Below, one piece after another: positions 1 to 12,200 of a DNA stretch of 64,000 bases. Every line of letters begins with the position of its first letter. Position 1 is the first letter of the stretch. Where the stretch lies: contig JAHRHY010000007.1 in the NCBI GenBank assembly GCA_019671135.1, positions 1,860,001 through 1,924,000 on the forward strand, in the 5' to 3' direction. This DNA comes from Linnemannia hyalina. Lineage: Eukaryota > Mortierellomycota > Mortierellomycetes > Mortierellales > Mortierellaceae. The position numbers and the translations under genes were made by a program. The notes under the pieces are model-generated. The model searched no databases. It was not told where the DNA came from and saw nothing but the letters and a program-made list of their open reading frames with translations.

Positions 1-884
1 AGAGAGAAAAGTGATGAGGAAGTGGAATGATGAAGAAAGAAGAGACCTGATCAGATCACAATCAAGTCTTTTCTATTCTTTCTTGCAGCAGAGAACTGTG
101 TGTGAGTCTCACTTGCCTCTGTTTGCCTTCTTTGCATTGACGCACTCTTCTTTCCCCTCCTCACCCACCATCCTCCTCTCTTCTTCCTCCAACTCGTGGC
201 TGTCTAATCCCACCCAGTCAACAATGAGAGCACCCACTTTCACTCGTGGCAAACTCAGTCTACTCTCCTCAAACAGAGAGAAAGTGGCCTCTTTTCTTTT
301 CTTCTCTTCTTCTTCGCCAACCCAACTCTCTTCTTGGTCGCAACCCATCGTCATCATCCTCATCATCATCATATCGCTCATAACCTTCTTTTCTTTCTCT
401 TGAAAGTACTCCGCATTTTCATTCGGCTCACACCTAGCCAGTTACCCAACCAAGGTACTTATCCAAAAACCGCTTACCTGTGTGTTTTATCTCCTCCTCT
501 CTTGTAAAACAACATCAACTAAGAAAGACCAGAACAGAACAGAAGGAGAGAGGGAGCCACGCCATCCAATTGCTGTGCAATGGGGGCCTGGTCTGTACCC
601 CTGTTTTTATTCCCATTCTCATTTCCATTTACAAAACCTCACCCCTATTCACTATTGTTTTTTACGTCCACCTTGTGCATGCAACTGTTTACCATTAACT
701 CACATATCCATGCTGAGCTTAGAAACCATTGCGGCGCATGAAAATAATAATACGAAACTTCAACCCTGGTACTGCATCTGCTATTTTCTTACATACTTCT
801 TATATTCAGCTGTCAATCATCATCCACCCCCTCTTCCACTCTGTCGTTATCAAGTAGACGAAAGTGGAGAGGAGACGCTTTCTT

Positions 885-923
<39 letters not shown>

Positions 924-1661
924 CTTAAATCCTCAAATCCCTCCTTCACTTGTCCTCAAACACATGCTTGTAGTTGGGTTCAAAGACTTGGCTATTATTT
1001 CATCTTTTTTTTTTTAGTGTTGGTAACTCTAACTTTCTAGACAAAACCAAGTGAACCCCTATTGGGTGGGTGCCGGCTTTCTTTTTCAAATAGGAGTATT
1101 TAGCAAAGTTGGGAACCCAACTTCCGCCTTTCGTCCCAATTTGCGCCGGCGCGACATCCCCACGCGAAAAAAGACGCTGGAACAAATCGGAAAGAACAAC
1201 GGTACTCACACACCTCTTTCTTCCTCCCCCCCCCAAAAAAAAAATCGCGCGAACAAAAGTTGAATGAAGAGAATTGTTTGTTTTGGCGTTGGATGTATTG
1301 CCTTGTAAAACGTCCATTTCTGAAATAATAACGAACGTTGCAATTTCCTCAGCCCATACTACTCTAATGAGAATATCTGTAATCATATATGTTCAATGTA
1401 CCATGAAAAATAGAGAAGTCTTCATTCAATATGAGTTGAGGAGACATTCACACTCACACACACATATGTATGTGGATGCAACTATAAACATCAATAATTT
1501 CTCTCTCGAACCCTACAGTCTGGAACAACCACAACCATAGAGAAAACATGTTCTACAACAACGTTTGTTTGTTGATACATCGAGCGCATTATTATATTTC
1601 TCGCCTTTTTTCTTTCTGTGTACAAATGATACGAGCTATGAACAATGGCAGCAGAACAGAA
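1..1661. other. Gene-poor region at left edge
   Basis: No coding region here has a recognisable product. The plus strand is strongly pyrimidine-rich between 60 and 420 and between 780 and 960, as is common in leader or promoter DNA throughout this window. The part next to 1662 should hold the 3' UTR of the TSC2 gene. Short open frames on both strands consist of low-complexity Ser/Leu or Glu/Lys runs and look non-coding. A donor-like GTAAGC on the minus strand near 470 could belong to a gene beyond the left edge, but no exon can be defined from it. Confidence 0.5.
886..920. repeat. CT dinucleotide microsatellite
   Basis: An uninterrupted CT array of about 17 units within a pyrimidine-rich intergenic tract. 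Similar but shorter arrays occur near 28.4 kb and 30.8 kb. Confidence 0.95.
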
Positions 1662-4600
1662 CTAAGTGTACCGTGTGAAATCGACAACAGGCTCCAATCC
1701 CATGATACTCGTTTGGTGCTGCTGCTGACCCTGCTGGCCCTGTGAGCCAGAACCGCTACCTTGGTTGCCAGTTCCATTCGCTCCAGACGATGATGACGAG
1801 GAGCCCAATCCAAGTCCGAGTCCAAGACCCAGTCCAATACTCGAACTGATTCCACCTCCAGCAGCTCCAGAGTTGTTGTTGCTTGAACCACCCGATGGTC
1901 CGTTGGATCCAGCGCCAACTCGCGATCCTCCGTGCCCAGATCCACCAGGGCCGCCTCCAGAAGGTCCGTTTGCTCCGCCAGCAACACCTCCTTGGCCTGT
2001 TCCACCAGCACTCGATCCTTGGCCAGCATTAGAAGCAGCATTGGCCGCCAGTCGGTCCTTGACGCGCTTGATCTGGCGAAGACGCTCCTGCCAGTTCGAG
2101 ACGTACTCAACAGAATTCTGCAAGTGCTGGTAGTAGACCTGTGCATAGATGTTGGCATGCAACGCCATCTGTCGCGTGAATCGAGGCAGCTCCGTCGCAC
2201 TGATAATCTTGGACGTCGCCAGCGGTCCAATCTCAGGCATGTCGGGTCGTCGCAGCATCACCACCTGGAACCAAACATTCTTGAAGGGCTGGATCATGCT
2301 CTGCCCAGAGTTCGCGCCCATGGATGCAGTCGTCGGTACCAGCACCACCTCTTCACCGTCCCGACCCTCCGCCGACACAGCCTCTGCAATGTCGCTCGCA
2401 AGTCGCTGTTGCTGTTCCTGCTGCTGTTGTTGACTAACTTGACTGGCTGGCTCGGTAAAAGATACAGACGCCATAGAGACAGGAGTGACCACCAGCGTCA
2501 TAAAGTTGAACTGACCCGAGATGGTTCCAAAGTCGTAGTCCGCTCCCGAGTCGTTGAACACAATCGTCACCCAGTCGTTTCCGATATGTCGCTTCTTGCC
2601 ATCAAAGTTAACGTCGTGTGGGTAGTTCGGCATCATGGTCGCCACGTGGAAGATCATCTGAGTAATCTCGTCCTGATGAGAATACGCGTACTCGCCGTCC
2701 AGATCCATCTCCAAGTCGAGTCCTCCAGCATAGATCTTGGCGTTCTTGAGACGGACGAGGGACCCAAGGCCAGTCAGGAACTTTGTATACTCGGACGATC
2801 CATGTGTGTTGCCCAGAATTTCGCCTTCCTTGCTCTGACCCTTGCCGACATAAACAACTCCAATCTTGTGGAAATCAACGACAGGAGTACGATCCAAGAC
2901 ACCCAGGGCTCGATTCGTTGTGTCATCCTCAGCAAGCAGGATTGGGACATCCCGCGCCATCACATCTGGGTACGACGTCAGTTGCATGAACAGGAAACTA
3001 GGGTCAACAAAGGTTTCGACCTTGGCTTTCGAGAACGAACGAGCGCCCTCAGTGTTGCTCTCTCGATCAAAGTACCGCGGGGCACCTTCGTTCAGCACTG
3101 GAGGTCGGTGGTCGTCATGGGCCAGAGCGTACCGCTGAGCGCGACCCATAGCCGTTGTGATGCTGTTGTTGCGTGAGGAGGCCAAAGACATCGACCGTCG
3201 AACGTCCTCCCGCTTCCCAACCGAGTGCGAAAGCAACGACTTAGTCTGCTCCAGTGCGCTGCCCTGAGCACCGCGACTCAACTCTGCATGCTTGACGCCT
3301 GTCTTCTGCGATGGACCACCGTTATCAGATGCCGACTTTGACCGCCCAAGGTTACCCATGACTGCAGAAGCCGTGGCAGAAGACGATGCTCCCGCCGACG
3401 AAAAGGCGCCACCAATGTGAGTAGAGTCCGTCGACAACGAGGAGATATGGCTCTCTTTGACATCAACGTCGCCCGATCCATCGTCCTGACTGTGAGCCGG
3501 TGCGCCAGACTCCTGGAGTGGGTGGAGCGAAGGTGACGAAAAGACGGCAACATGCTCAGTGGGTGCTGTCTGAACACGATGATGACCTCCTTCAAATGCC
3601 AACTTGGAGGGCACCGCATTGAGGAAGGAGCGGGAGGGTGGTGAACTCGAAGGTGTGTTATCACCAGAGGGCAATGGCGACACTCTTGGTGTATGATGCG
3701 GTGTGTGCCGAGGAGTTTGGAGAGGTGTATGCAGCGGCGTGTGTTGGGGTGTTGACCGCGGAGACAACCAGGAAGGACGGGTCTCGCTCAGCCTCTGAGA
3801 TAGTCCCGAAACGGCAGCCAGATGTTGTGCTTCCTCGCGTTGGATCTCTGAATCCGCGGAGGGAACAGAAACATGCTCGATGTCGGTTGGCGTGTACCCT
3901 CCGACAGATGCATTCCTGGGTTGTTGAGCTGCCGCGTCGATCGCCATGGCATCCTCCTGAAGTCGCAACAATCCTGGAAGCGAACTGAGTTCTAATCCAT
4001 CTGCTCCGCTCATGAACATGTCGTTCTCGATCTTGAGCAGGAAAGAAACCGTGCCGGAAGCTCTCCGGACCGTGATCTCTGCCCATCCAACACTGTGAGC
4101 AGTCCGAACCGTGATAAACGCGTTTCCTTGGAGCCAGGTCTTGGTCACCGCCTTTCCAGTCTTTCCCGTAGGGCCAATGAGGATCTGCTGGATCAACGAT
4201 GGCTTAGGTTTAGGCTCGCAGTTGGCATATGAGTAGCGGGCCAGCATGTCCATACACGTCTCGGTCTGCTCGTCCACGCGTTTCCCAGGTTCGTTGGCCA
4301 TGAGGAGGTTCCTGACAATGTAGGGGACGTATTTCCTGCGCTCAGATAGCCTCTGAAGCATGAACCAGACATCAATGACCTGGTAGGCCATTATCAACAC
4401 ATACTGAGGGAGAGCACGTGTTGCTGCCGACGGCTGGCCTTGGGTAGCGACAACCGGAGAATTAGGCGACGAGACCGCGGAGGAGGGTGTAGATGGCGTT
4501 TGTGCTTGGGCAGTATTGCCGGCAACACTATGGGTGTACTGGATGTATTTGAGGGCGATACCAAACACGCGCTTATAATCGTTCTCGACAAAGTTGGAGT

Positions 4601-7600
4601 AAAGCATCGGCAGCCTCGCGACAGTAGACAGGAACTCGAGGATGTGGACACTGATGGTAGCGGTAGACATGATCTGCGATAACTTGAGGACAGTACCAGG
4701 GAGGTGCTTGGTCATCGATTGCGGAAGCTCGTAGCAGCAGACGGCCAAGGCATGGATACAGATCTTGGCGCATGTAGCCTGGCGCTGAAGACCCACCACG
4801 AAAGCGTGAACGAGATCGTGCAGCTCGTTCGTACTGAATTTGTTGTTGTAGCAGAGGAGGATCACCAGGACCTTGTAGGCAAGAATGTGGATGTTGTGTC
4901 GCTTGGCGCTGAGGGGCAAATTGCGGAGAGACTCTGGGAACTTGTCGCGCAAGGTCATGTCGACAAGCACACTGTGCAGCTTGGTGATCTGCTCAGAGCT
5001 GTTGCAGAACAGGTGCTTGTTGAACAACTGAGAGGGCAGCCGCTGGATGACGAACGAGTACACTTCAAAGTTCCGCTCCTGCTCCAGAATAGACATGATG
5101 CCGGTCATGTAGAGCGGGATGTTGAGGATAACCTTAGCACATCCGACAAGAGGCGCAGGCAAGGTCTCGCTATTCGGGTTGTCGGAGGTTGTCGATGCGA
5201 TTTCGAGGTAAGAGATGACGTATGGGCTCGCTTGCATGGTCCTGCCATGCATGAGCTGCTGCCAGTTGTGTGTAGGATGGGCCGTCGACGGACCAATCTG
5301 TTGTCTTGCTGCGGAGGCAGCCTGCGCAGATGCCCCCAATCCCGAATTCCGCGCATGTCCGCCCGAGAGTCCTGGCCGATCGCCTCGATCCTGCCTTGCG
5401 TCCTCACTCAACAATTGCTCCGTTGCTGATGTCATGCTTTCGATGGTACTGGGTGTTGAGCAAAAGATCCTGTGATCCAGGTCGACGCGAAGGCAGAGGA
5501 GAAAGTCAAGTAGGACCAGCCTGCTTGCTTTGTGGACATCCTGGTTGATTGCAAGTCCGACTAGAAGGCTGAAGAACGTATCCACTCTGGAAGCACCGTT
5601 TGGGTCGTAGAGCGCATGCTGGAACAAGTCGATGATGCCAATGGCCGCCGACAGAGACTGGCAAGCGACGGCGGGTCCTGTTGGTTGGTGGTTTTGGTGG
5701 GTATTGGTCGAGCTGGAAGATGTCATGCCGAGTCGGGAAGCTAGGGAGGTCTGGGTAGAACTGGTAGACGTGGGTTGCTTGGGAGCATGGCAGCTGCAGC
5801 GAATGTTTTGTACAATGCGGTCTAGAAGCTTGGGGAAGAGGTCGTCTGAAGCCGTCCGTGTGGCACGAATGAGGAGATCCGATACCTGAGAGGAAAGTAC
5901 TGGATCCGTCTCCGTGTCCATGTGAGCGAAAACATCCAGGAACACGGCGGTGACAATGGCATCGTGAAAGAAATCCATCGAGGCATCGTAGACATCCAAC
6001 GCAATCTGCAGAGCTCTCGAACGCACTTTGGGCCGCTTGTCCTGAATGACCGAAACCTGGACGAGATGGTGCAGTCTCTCCAGCCAGTTGAGGGTATATG
6101 GGTAAAATTGGTGCTCCGTGTAGTAGTAGACGAGCAAAAGTAACATGGTGTCTTCAGGCAGGTGATCCTGTAACGACGCGAGCAGTGTCATCAGTCGAGC
6201 AGCGACTCCAGGGATCTTTTTGCGGTTGTAGAGTGCGATGAACTGGTAGAGAAGTCCTCCGTATGCGTCCCTGAAGGCGTTGTTGGGGTGGGGTTGGTGA
6301 CCGGGGGATGTAGCGTGACCTCCCAGTCCGAAAACAAAAGGTTTGGTTGAAGTATGTTCTCCGACGGGCTTCTCGTTCACAGATTCCGTAAGTCGGTCCA
6401 AAATGTCCATGATAATTTCGTATTCCAGGTCTCGTATGTTATCGGTATGCGTCTCCAGTAAGGCGCTCAGACTGGCGACAATATCCTGGTTGACATCCTT
6501 GGATTTAAAGTCGACCGCGCTCTTCAGTGACCACAGGATTGTCGAAAAGGAGACTGACAGGGTGTCGATGGGTGTGCTGCCCCAGACAGACCTCTGCAAT
6601 AGACGAATGGATCCTTGAATAACCCGTGTATGGGTTAACGAGGAAGCAACTTCGCCCTTCGAACGAAGATTGAGACAGAGCAGTCGAATCGCACTGTGGG
6701 CGCTGTGACTCTTCATCAAGTTCAGGGTAATCATCCAGGCTCGCTCCTGATACACGTCCGAGAGAGTTGTATGACACAGGATCTTGAGAAAGGTTGAGAG
6801 TCCCTCTTGAGGGACATATCCGTAGCGCACAATGACGTCCAGAAATCCAATGGTGTGGGCCGTATCCTCGGGTGCGTTGATGCAGATGGTGTGGAGAAGG
6901 TCGAGTAGGCTGGCAATTTCGAGCTCGTCGAAAAAGACAAAGTTGAACTTGACGACGTTGATAAGGAGGGCCATCGTTGTGTCGAAATGAGGGATTGGCT
7001 TTTGGAGGAGGATGAGCTGTGGTGTGCTGCTGAGTGATGCCAGTGAGGTGGTGGATTTCTGCATGCCAAGACGTTGTTGACTCACATGCTGGGCGACTTT
7101 GGCCTGTTCGAAACTCGAGGCGATCCAGTGAGCCAAGAGTCTCACGATATTCTTTTCGAATCCATAGACATCCCGTCCGTTGTTGGTGAGCTCCTTGAGG
7201 GCCTGTAACTTGTCGTCGAAATCCTCCCAAATCTCGTGGTCGTTGATGGCATGGTAAAAGACAGCACGGAGCATTCCAAGATCCTCGAACTGTCCACGGA
7301 TACAAGCAATCATGAAGCTCCAGGCAGCCTTCCGTGCATTGTGGGGAACACCGGCCTCCAGCAAGTCCTCCACGGCAATCCAGAGTTCGCTGATATGTTG
7401 AAAAGGATAGCTGAGGATAATCTTGCTCAGTTCCTCAAGTGTCCTGAGACGCGACTGCAGTGAATTTGCTCCTGGAACAAGCTGTTGGACAATCTCGTTG
7501 GCATCGATGGGGTCGGACGGTTTGGCAGAGTCCAGTCGTAGGGTCTCATGTAGCGTCGTCTCCTTGGATGATATGCGAAACTTGAAGAAGTTGTTAAGTT

Positions 7601-7631
7601 TGGACGATGTCGGTCTGGATTTACTCGTCAT
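1662..7631 (-). CDS. TSC2: Tuberin (TSC2) homologue, Rheb GTPase-activating protein
   Basis: A single uninterrupted exon encodes 1,989 residues; ATG at 7631, TAG at 1662. Tuberin is the catalytic subunit of the TSC complex, which turns off Rheb and so restrains TORC1. The N-terminal ~1,100 residues are helical and HEAT-like, as in the tuberin family. The Rap/Ran-GAP domain spans about 1535-1720 and contains the conserved HIGNDW block with the catalytic asparagine thumb at N1685, followed by the family's IVFNDSG and GQFNF motifs. The region between (about 1200-1530) is Ser/Pro/His-rich and includes six TP dipeptides spaced exactly four residues apart (T1294-T1314). The C-terminus (about 1860-1980) is a Gly/Ser/Gln tail. 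It is longer than the typical yeast Tsc2, mainly because of these linkers. It is divergent from the NACHT-WD40 gene at 9270. The family call is firm; the functions of the linker and tail are unknown. Confidence 0.95.
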   Translation of the reverse strand: MTSKSRPTSSKLNNFFKFRISSKETTLHETLRLDSAKPSDPIDANEIVQQLVPGANSLQSRLRTLEELSKIILSYPFQHISELWIAVEDLLEAGVPHNARKAAWSFMIACIRGQFEDLGMLRAVFYHAINDHEIWEDFDDKLQALKELTNNGRDVYGFEKNIVRLLAHWIASSFEQAKVAQHVSQQRLGMQKSTTSLASLSSTPQLILLQKPIPHFDTTMALLINVVKFNFVFFDELEIASLLDLLHTICINAPEDTAHTIGFLDVIVRYGYVPQEGLSTFLKILCHTTLSDVYQERAWMITLNLMKSHSAHSAIRLLCLNLRSKGEVASSLTHTRVIQGSIRLLQRSVWGSTPIDTLSVSFSTILWSLKSAVDFKSKDVNQDIVASLSALLETHTDNIRDLEYEIIMDILDRLTESVNEKPVGEHTSTKPFVFGLGGHATSPGHQPHPNNAFRDAYGGLLYQFIALYNRKKIPGVAARLMTLLASLQDHLPEDTMLLLLVYYYTEHQFYPYTLNWLERLHHLVQVSVIQDKRPKVRSRALQIALDVYDASMDFFHDAIVTAVFLDVFAHMDTETDPVLSSQVSDLLIRATRTASDDLFPKLLDRIVQNIRCSCHAPKQPTSTSSTQTSLASRLGMTSSSSTNTHQNHQPTGPAVACQSLSAAIGIIDLFQHALYDPNGASRVDTFFSLLVGLAINQDVHKASRLVLLDFLLCLRVDLDHRIFCSTPSTIESMTSATEQLLSEDARQDRGDRPGLSGGHARNSGLGASAQAASAARQQIGPSTAHPTHNWQQLMHGRTMQASPYVISYLEIASTTSDNPNSETLPAPLVGCAKVILNIPLYMTGIMSILEQERNFEVYSFVIQRLPSQLFNKHLFCNSSEQITKLHSVLVDMTLRDKFPESLRNLPLSAKRHNIHILAYKVLVILLCYNNKFSTNELHDLVHAFVVGLQRQATCAKICIHALAVCCYELPQSMTKHLPGTVLKLSQIMSTATISVHILEFLSTVARLPMLYSNFVENDYKRVFGIALKYIQYTHSVAGNTAQAQTPSTPSSAVSSPNSPVVATQGQPSAATRALPQYVLIMAYQVIDVWFMLQRLSERRKYVPYIVRNLLMANEPGKRVDEQTETCMDMLARYSYANCEPKPKPSLIQQILIGPTGKTGKAVTKTWLQGNAFITVRTAHSVGWAEITVRRASGTVSFLLKIENDMFMSGADGLELSSLPGLLRLQEDAMAIDAAAQQPRNASVGGYTPTDIEHVSVPSADSEIQREEAQHLAAVSGLSQRLSETRPSWLSPRSTPQHTPLHTPLQTPRHTPHHTPRVSPLPSGDNTPSSSPPSRSFLNAVPSKLAFEGGHHRVQTAPTEHVAVFSSPSLHPLQESGAPAHSQDDGSGDVDVKESHISSLSTDSTHIGGAFSSAGASSSATASAVMGNLGRSKSASDNGGPSQKTGVKHAELSRGAQGSALEQTKSLLSHSVGKREDVRRSMSLASSRNNSITTAMGRAQRYALAHDDHRPPVLNEGAPRYFDRESNTEGARSFSKAKVETFVDPSFLFMQLTSYPDVMARDVPILLAEDDTTNRALGVLDRTPVVDFHKIGVVYVGKGQSKEGEILGNTHGSSEYTKFLTGLGSLVRLKNAKIYAGGLDLEMDLDGEYAYSHQDEITQMIFHVATMMPNYPHDVNFDGKKRHIGNDWVTIVFNDSGADYDFGTISGQFNFMTLVVTPVSMASVSFTEPASQVSQQQQQEQQQRLASDIAEAVSAEGRDGEEVVLVPTTASMGANSGQSMIQPFKNVWFQVVMLRRPDMPEIGPLATSKIISATELPRFTRQMALHANIYAQVYYQHLQNSVEYVSNWQERLRQIKRVKDRLAANAASNAGQGSSAGGTGQGGVAGGANGPSGGGPGGSGHGGSRVGAGSNGPSGGSSNNNSGAAGGGISSSIGLGLGLGLGLGSSSSSSGANGTGNQGSGSGSQGQQGQQQHQTSIMGLEPVVDFTRYT

Positions 7632-9269
7632 GGCGAAGTATGAGGCGTAGTGCGCGCTTTAAAGGATGGCTGTATGATGGGTACATTAGGATTGACGTAC
7701 GGGTGAGTCAGCTGTGTGTTTTTCCTGTCTACTCTCTTCTGTTTACTTTTACAAACACACCCGCAACAATCGCATGATACGGTTTGAACCATACCTCTTT
7801 TCTTACCCTAACCCTGTGCTTTCAGACTCGTTTTTTCAAGTGACGACGGCAACGCTGGTTGGACTTGAGTTGGACAGGACAAAGGACGCAGAAGAGACGA
7901 CAGACTTGCGTTATTACTTTATCGTAATAGAAGAGGTGGTGAATGCAGCGGTCAGTGTGCGTATTTGGTGTGATGTGGAATCAGTGGCGCATTTTCCTTG
8001 AGCATTCTTCTTCCCTTGAGAAGACAAAAGTGCGGGTTATCTCGTACATGTAGAATCTAGTCAGAGTGATCGATGAGAAAGAGTCGCCAGAAGTGTAGGT
8101 GCGTCGAGGAGGAGGAGGATCGGTGCTCAGACAAAGGTGGTTGTAGATTAGAGATTGGAGGCGAAGGAAGGATGGTATGCTGTGAGAAAAAGTCTGTTGG
8201 GTTGAACGAGGGAAGAAGGGAGAGAAAGAAATTATCACACGCCTCTGCTGGAATAAAGAATACTTTGACTTTGTTTTTATGCTGAGGATTGTGTGCAATA
8301 GAACACTTGCTCTCAACGGGTTCCCAAGTCCCAGCTGTGCGCCTCTACGCCCAACCAACGACCCTCACAAGAGACACCGTGCCTCGCATACAAGACGGTA
8401 TGCTCCAGGGCTTGCTAGGTATCCAGCGCAAGCTTGTCTCCAATAGCCACCAAACATCATATTTGACGCAAGCCTGGCGCCTCAAGTGTGCTCTTGCTTG
8501 TGCCGCATGAAAAATGGCGTGCACTGCAAGCAGAGGTAAAACAAAGTGACGAAAAAAGCATGCACCTCCCAATGGTAAGCCGCACCAAGCCATGGTCCAT
8601 CTTTCACTTGTGTAACTACAGAGAGAGTGCAATAAGAAAAACAAGCAAAGCTAATACACTTTGTACCTTCCGCTGGCTATTCTCCTCATTCTTTCTCCTT
8701 CTCTCATCTCTTCTCAACGCTCGCCATCCTCCAGCTTTTCGCCATTCTTTTCCATCAACCTTTTCGCCAATACATCTGGCCAACCTGTCCCCTGAACCGA
8801 AGGAGACAAAGGTATCGAATAACTCAAGCGAGTAAGTAACCTTGGTGTGTGTGTTGACCGAACATGAAGACAAAAGGGAAGATGGTCTATTTCCTATGCG
8901 TGGTCTGTTCGTTATGGTCTGGTCTCTGATCTCCCACTCTGACCAACATTCGTTTATCAGTTGCTTCTCTTCGCATTCTATTTTTCACCCTTGCGCTCTG
9001 CCGAGCTGTGCAAGTAACGGAAATAAAAACCTGGCTAACAATCGCATTATCACTCTGTGCTTCATGCTTCAGGCACCCAAACCCACTTCATACCTCGCTT
9101 TCGCAAGAACCATTGGCGTTTATTTGAAAGGCCATCTCTACCAGGTAAGAGAAGAAAATATCTATCTTTGTTTTCTTTATTCATAGGCGTGTGTGAAGGG
9201 TTGCTTTTTGCTCACTATATCTATGAATCCCTCCAGCAAGAATAGGATAAACACACATTCAACACACCA
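7632..9269. promoter_or_regulatory. Divergent intergenic region between TSC2 and the NACHT-WD40 gene
   Basis: This 1.6 kb region must hold both promoters. On the plus strand a donor GTAAGT at 8832 could pair with an acceptor TTCATAG ending at 9186 (or ACCAG at 9144), giving a 5'-UTR intron of about 310-355 nt before the start codon at 9270. The minus strand is pyrimidine-rich from about 8300 to 8100, in keeping with a TSC2 leader. I see no convincing additional gene; the open frames here are low-complexity. Confidence 0.45.
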
Positions 9270-12200
9270 ATGACTAAACCTGCAGCCGCTGGTCCTCAGC
9301 AACCACCAAAAGTCTCCAAGACCAAAGAGTCGGCCTTCTCTCGCATCGCCAGCGCCGCCAGAAGGGCCACTCGTCCTCCTGTCAACATTGGCGATCGGTC
9401 TGTCAGGAACGGGATCGCTGCCGTCTTTGTGGAGCAGAGCAAGTTGCCCATCGCCCTCGGACAACAGCCTCAAGACAGCAAAACTGGCATTCATCCTGAC
9501 AGTCTCATGAACAAAAGTCTTTCTAGTCCTCCTGTTGTCGACTCTACCTCTCTCTCCGCTGTTCCTTCTCCCAAGGGTTTCTTGAGCCGTGATGATATTT
9601 TCCCCAAGAACTTGTCAAAACCCACGACCAGAACCCGTTGGCCAAAGTTTGACGACCACGTCAACACAACACCTCAGCTCGTCCTCTGCGCTACCCTTCT
9701 ACCCGATGTCTCAACTCCCACCGCGGGTTCCGAGGAGACGCCCAACCAGCCACCAAAGGAGGACGTCGTAGATAGTTATCATCGCGAGTGGATTGCAGCC
9801 CTGCAGAATTCAATTGAGCAGGACCGCCTCCTCTGGGTCGTGAGAGGGATTATCAGGACTTTCGTTAAAGACGCCACCAACGACTCGGAAGACATTGCTG
9901 AAGTTGTCTTGCTAGGACCTATTCTGGATCGTGAGTACTACCGCGAGTTACTCGAAAGTGTCGTCCGCAAGTTTGAGGAATCCGACAGCATGCTAAAGGA
10001 ATCACTCCTCCAAGCACTGGTGCAGCTCGTTCAATGCGCCAAACCGAGGTACCTGGAAGCTGCCGACTTGATCAACATCCTCGGCATCCTCCGGAGACGC
10101 CTGCAGGCAACCCATTCCCAGTCGACCACGTATCTCTACCAATTGACTCTGGGTGTCTCGTCTGTTCTTGATGTCATGGCTGAGCACAAAGTCAACGATT
10201 TGAACCGCATTCAGGAGCATGAGCCGTTGAAAACAGTCCTGTCTGGATTGAGAGGGACCTCGGACCCTTACCTGCTGTACCAAGCCTCGTACGCCTTCCA
10301 AGCACTCCAGTATGTTCCCGACAACGAGTCGACAATCCAGGCACTAGGTCGACATACGATTGGGGTTATGGAGAGCATGGTCAAGCTGTCGTCTGTGCTC
10401 AAACTTGATCTGGGAGAGTTCTTCGAGGGTCTCAAGGGCATTGCGGAGGTTGCTGGGACGATGTTTGAGGGCGCCAAGACTGGATACGAGGCTGTGTGTT
10501 CGTTGGTCGAGAGTGGACAAGGAATCGTTGAGAGTCTTGGAGACGCGCTAGGCTCTGGTCACAAACGACCGTGGTACTCGGCTGTCCGCCGAGCAGAGGC
10601 TTTTGTTCGGGAGGGTCAATTGGCTGACTTTTATCGACTAGTCTGTGAGGCACCTTGTCGTAGGGATCCTTTCTTCCAGTGGGGGATTTGCCAGTTGCTC
10701 GGAGACATTGCGGCCGATTCGAAGTGGGAAGTCGATACACGCCAACAGGCAGTTGACCTTCTTTTCGCCCTCTTCAGGGATGAGACAGAGTGCCAGGATG
10801 CGAGCGTCAGAGCTTGGATACTGACTCTCCTTCAGCGGATCTCGGCCATACCAGATGACTCCTTCACGTTCGCCCCTGATACTTCTCGCCAAGACCAGGC
10901 TGTCAAAGGCCGCGCTCGTACCTTGCTAAAGGATCTCACCACCGACACTGTCGACTCTCCTATCCAGACTGAGTTTCCTATCAGATCCCGCATGCCACTA
11001 CCAAGATCCTCGCGGTTGCTGAAACTGGTCCAAGATATACCCAAGATCGAATACGACCTGTCTCAGCTGAAGCGGCTACGGATGAACGACAACCGCAAGG
11101 AACTCTATGTGCCCCCTCAAGCCAAACCCTACCTCAAGGCCCCGGACAATATCACATCTCCCTTGATGGAGTCTGTGGAGGACTTTCTGGCAAGCAACCG
11201 CCTCGTCCTATTGATCTTGGGAGACTCTGGGTCTGGAAAATCGACATTCAATCGACACCTGGAACGCGAACTCTGGGACAAGTACCAGCCTGGCAACCAG
11301 AATGATTCCATCCCACTGTACATCAATCTGGCAGCTACGACCCAGCTCGACCAGGAAATGATGATCGACCAGCAGCTGAAGAGATATTATATCACCGAGC
11401 CCAACAAGATCAAAGAGTTGAAGGAGCACCGCCACTTTATTCTGATCTGCGACGGATACGACGAGTTGGGGAGCATGCAGAACCTCTACGTCCTGAACAA
11501 GCTGAACCAAGGACAGGGATACTGGCGCGCCAAGATGATCATCACCTGTCGGAGCAGTAACCTTGGACACGACTACCTGCTCCAGTTCAAGCCCTTGTCT
11601 GCTGGACGTTACAACAGCGATGCGGCGGATCTTATTCAGGAAGCGGTCATTGTTCCTTTCACGGAAGATCAGGTCAGGGAGTACATCGACCAATACGTTC
11701 TAGATGAGCGACCGGAGCAACCAAAGTGGCAGGCTCAGAGGTACAAGAGCACTTTGGAGCTTGTGCCCAGTTTGATGGAACTCGTCAGGAACCCGTTCCT
11801 GTTGACCCTGGCCCTGGACGCGATGCCGAGACTTGTCGGTAACGAGAAGAACCTGTCGCAGATCAAGGTCAATCGCCTCATCCTCTATGACAAGGTAGTG
11901 GAGGTATGGATCGATATGGCGGCCGATCGTTTTGTCGCAGGAGGTCTGAGCAACGTCGAGCGTGATGCATTCTACCTTCTGTGTCGCGGAGGATTCAAGC
12001 CCAACGTCATGGATCATCTCAAGAGACTGGCGAAGGCGATTTTCCAGGAGCAGAATGGCAACCCCTGTGTCAAGTATTCCGAAAGGAGGGACAAAAAGAC
12101 CTGGAAGGGCGATTTCTTTGGTATGGACCCCGAGGCGACTGTCTTGCGTCTCTCAAGTCCGCTGGTCCGCAGCGGAGAACAAAACAGTTTTATTCACCTG

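Noticed and set aside
109..381. Minus-strand 90-codon frame with Met and Glu/Lys runs near the left edge
   Set aside because: It is the complement of a CT-rich tract; composition is biased and nothing supports expression.
1500..1520. tRNA T-loop-like GGGTTCGAG on the minus strand
   Set aside because: The flanking bases do not complete a B box (no trailing TCC), and no acceptor or D-arm can be folded. A similar string near 59916 fails the same way.
1932..3176. Open frame of 414 codons on the plus strand within TSC2
   Set aside because: It lies opposite the well-supported Rap-GAP domain of TSC2 and its translation has no recognisable feature.
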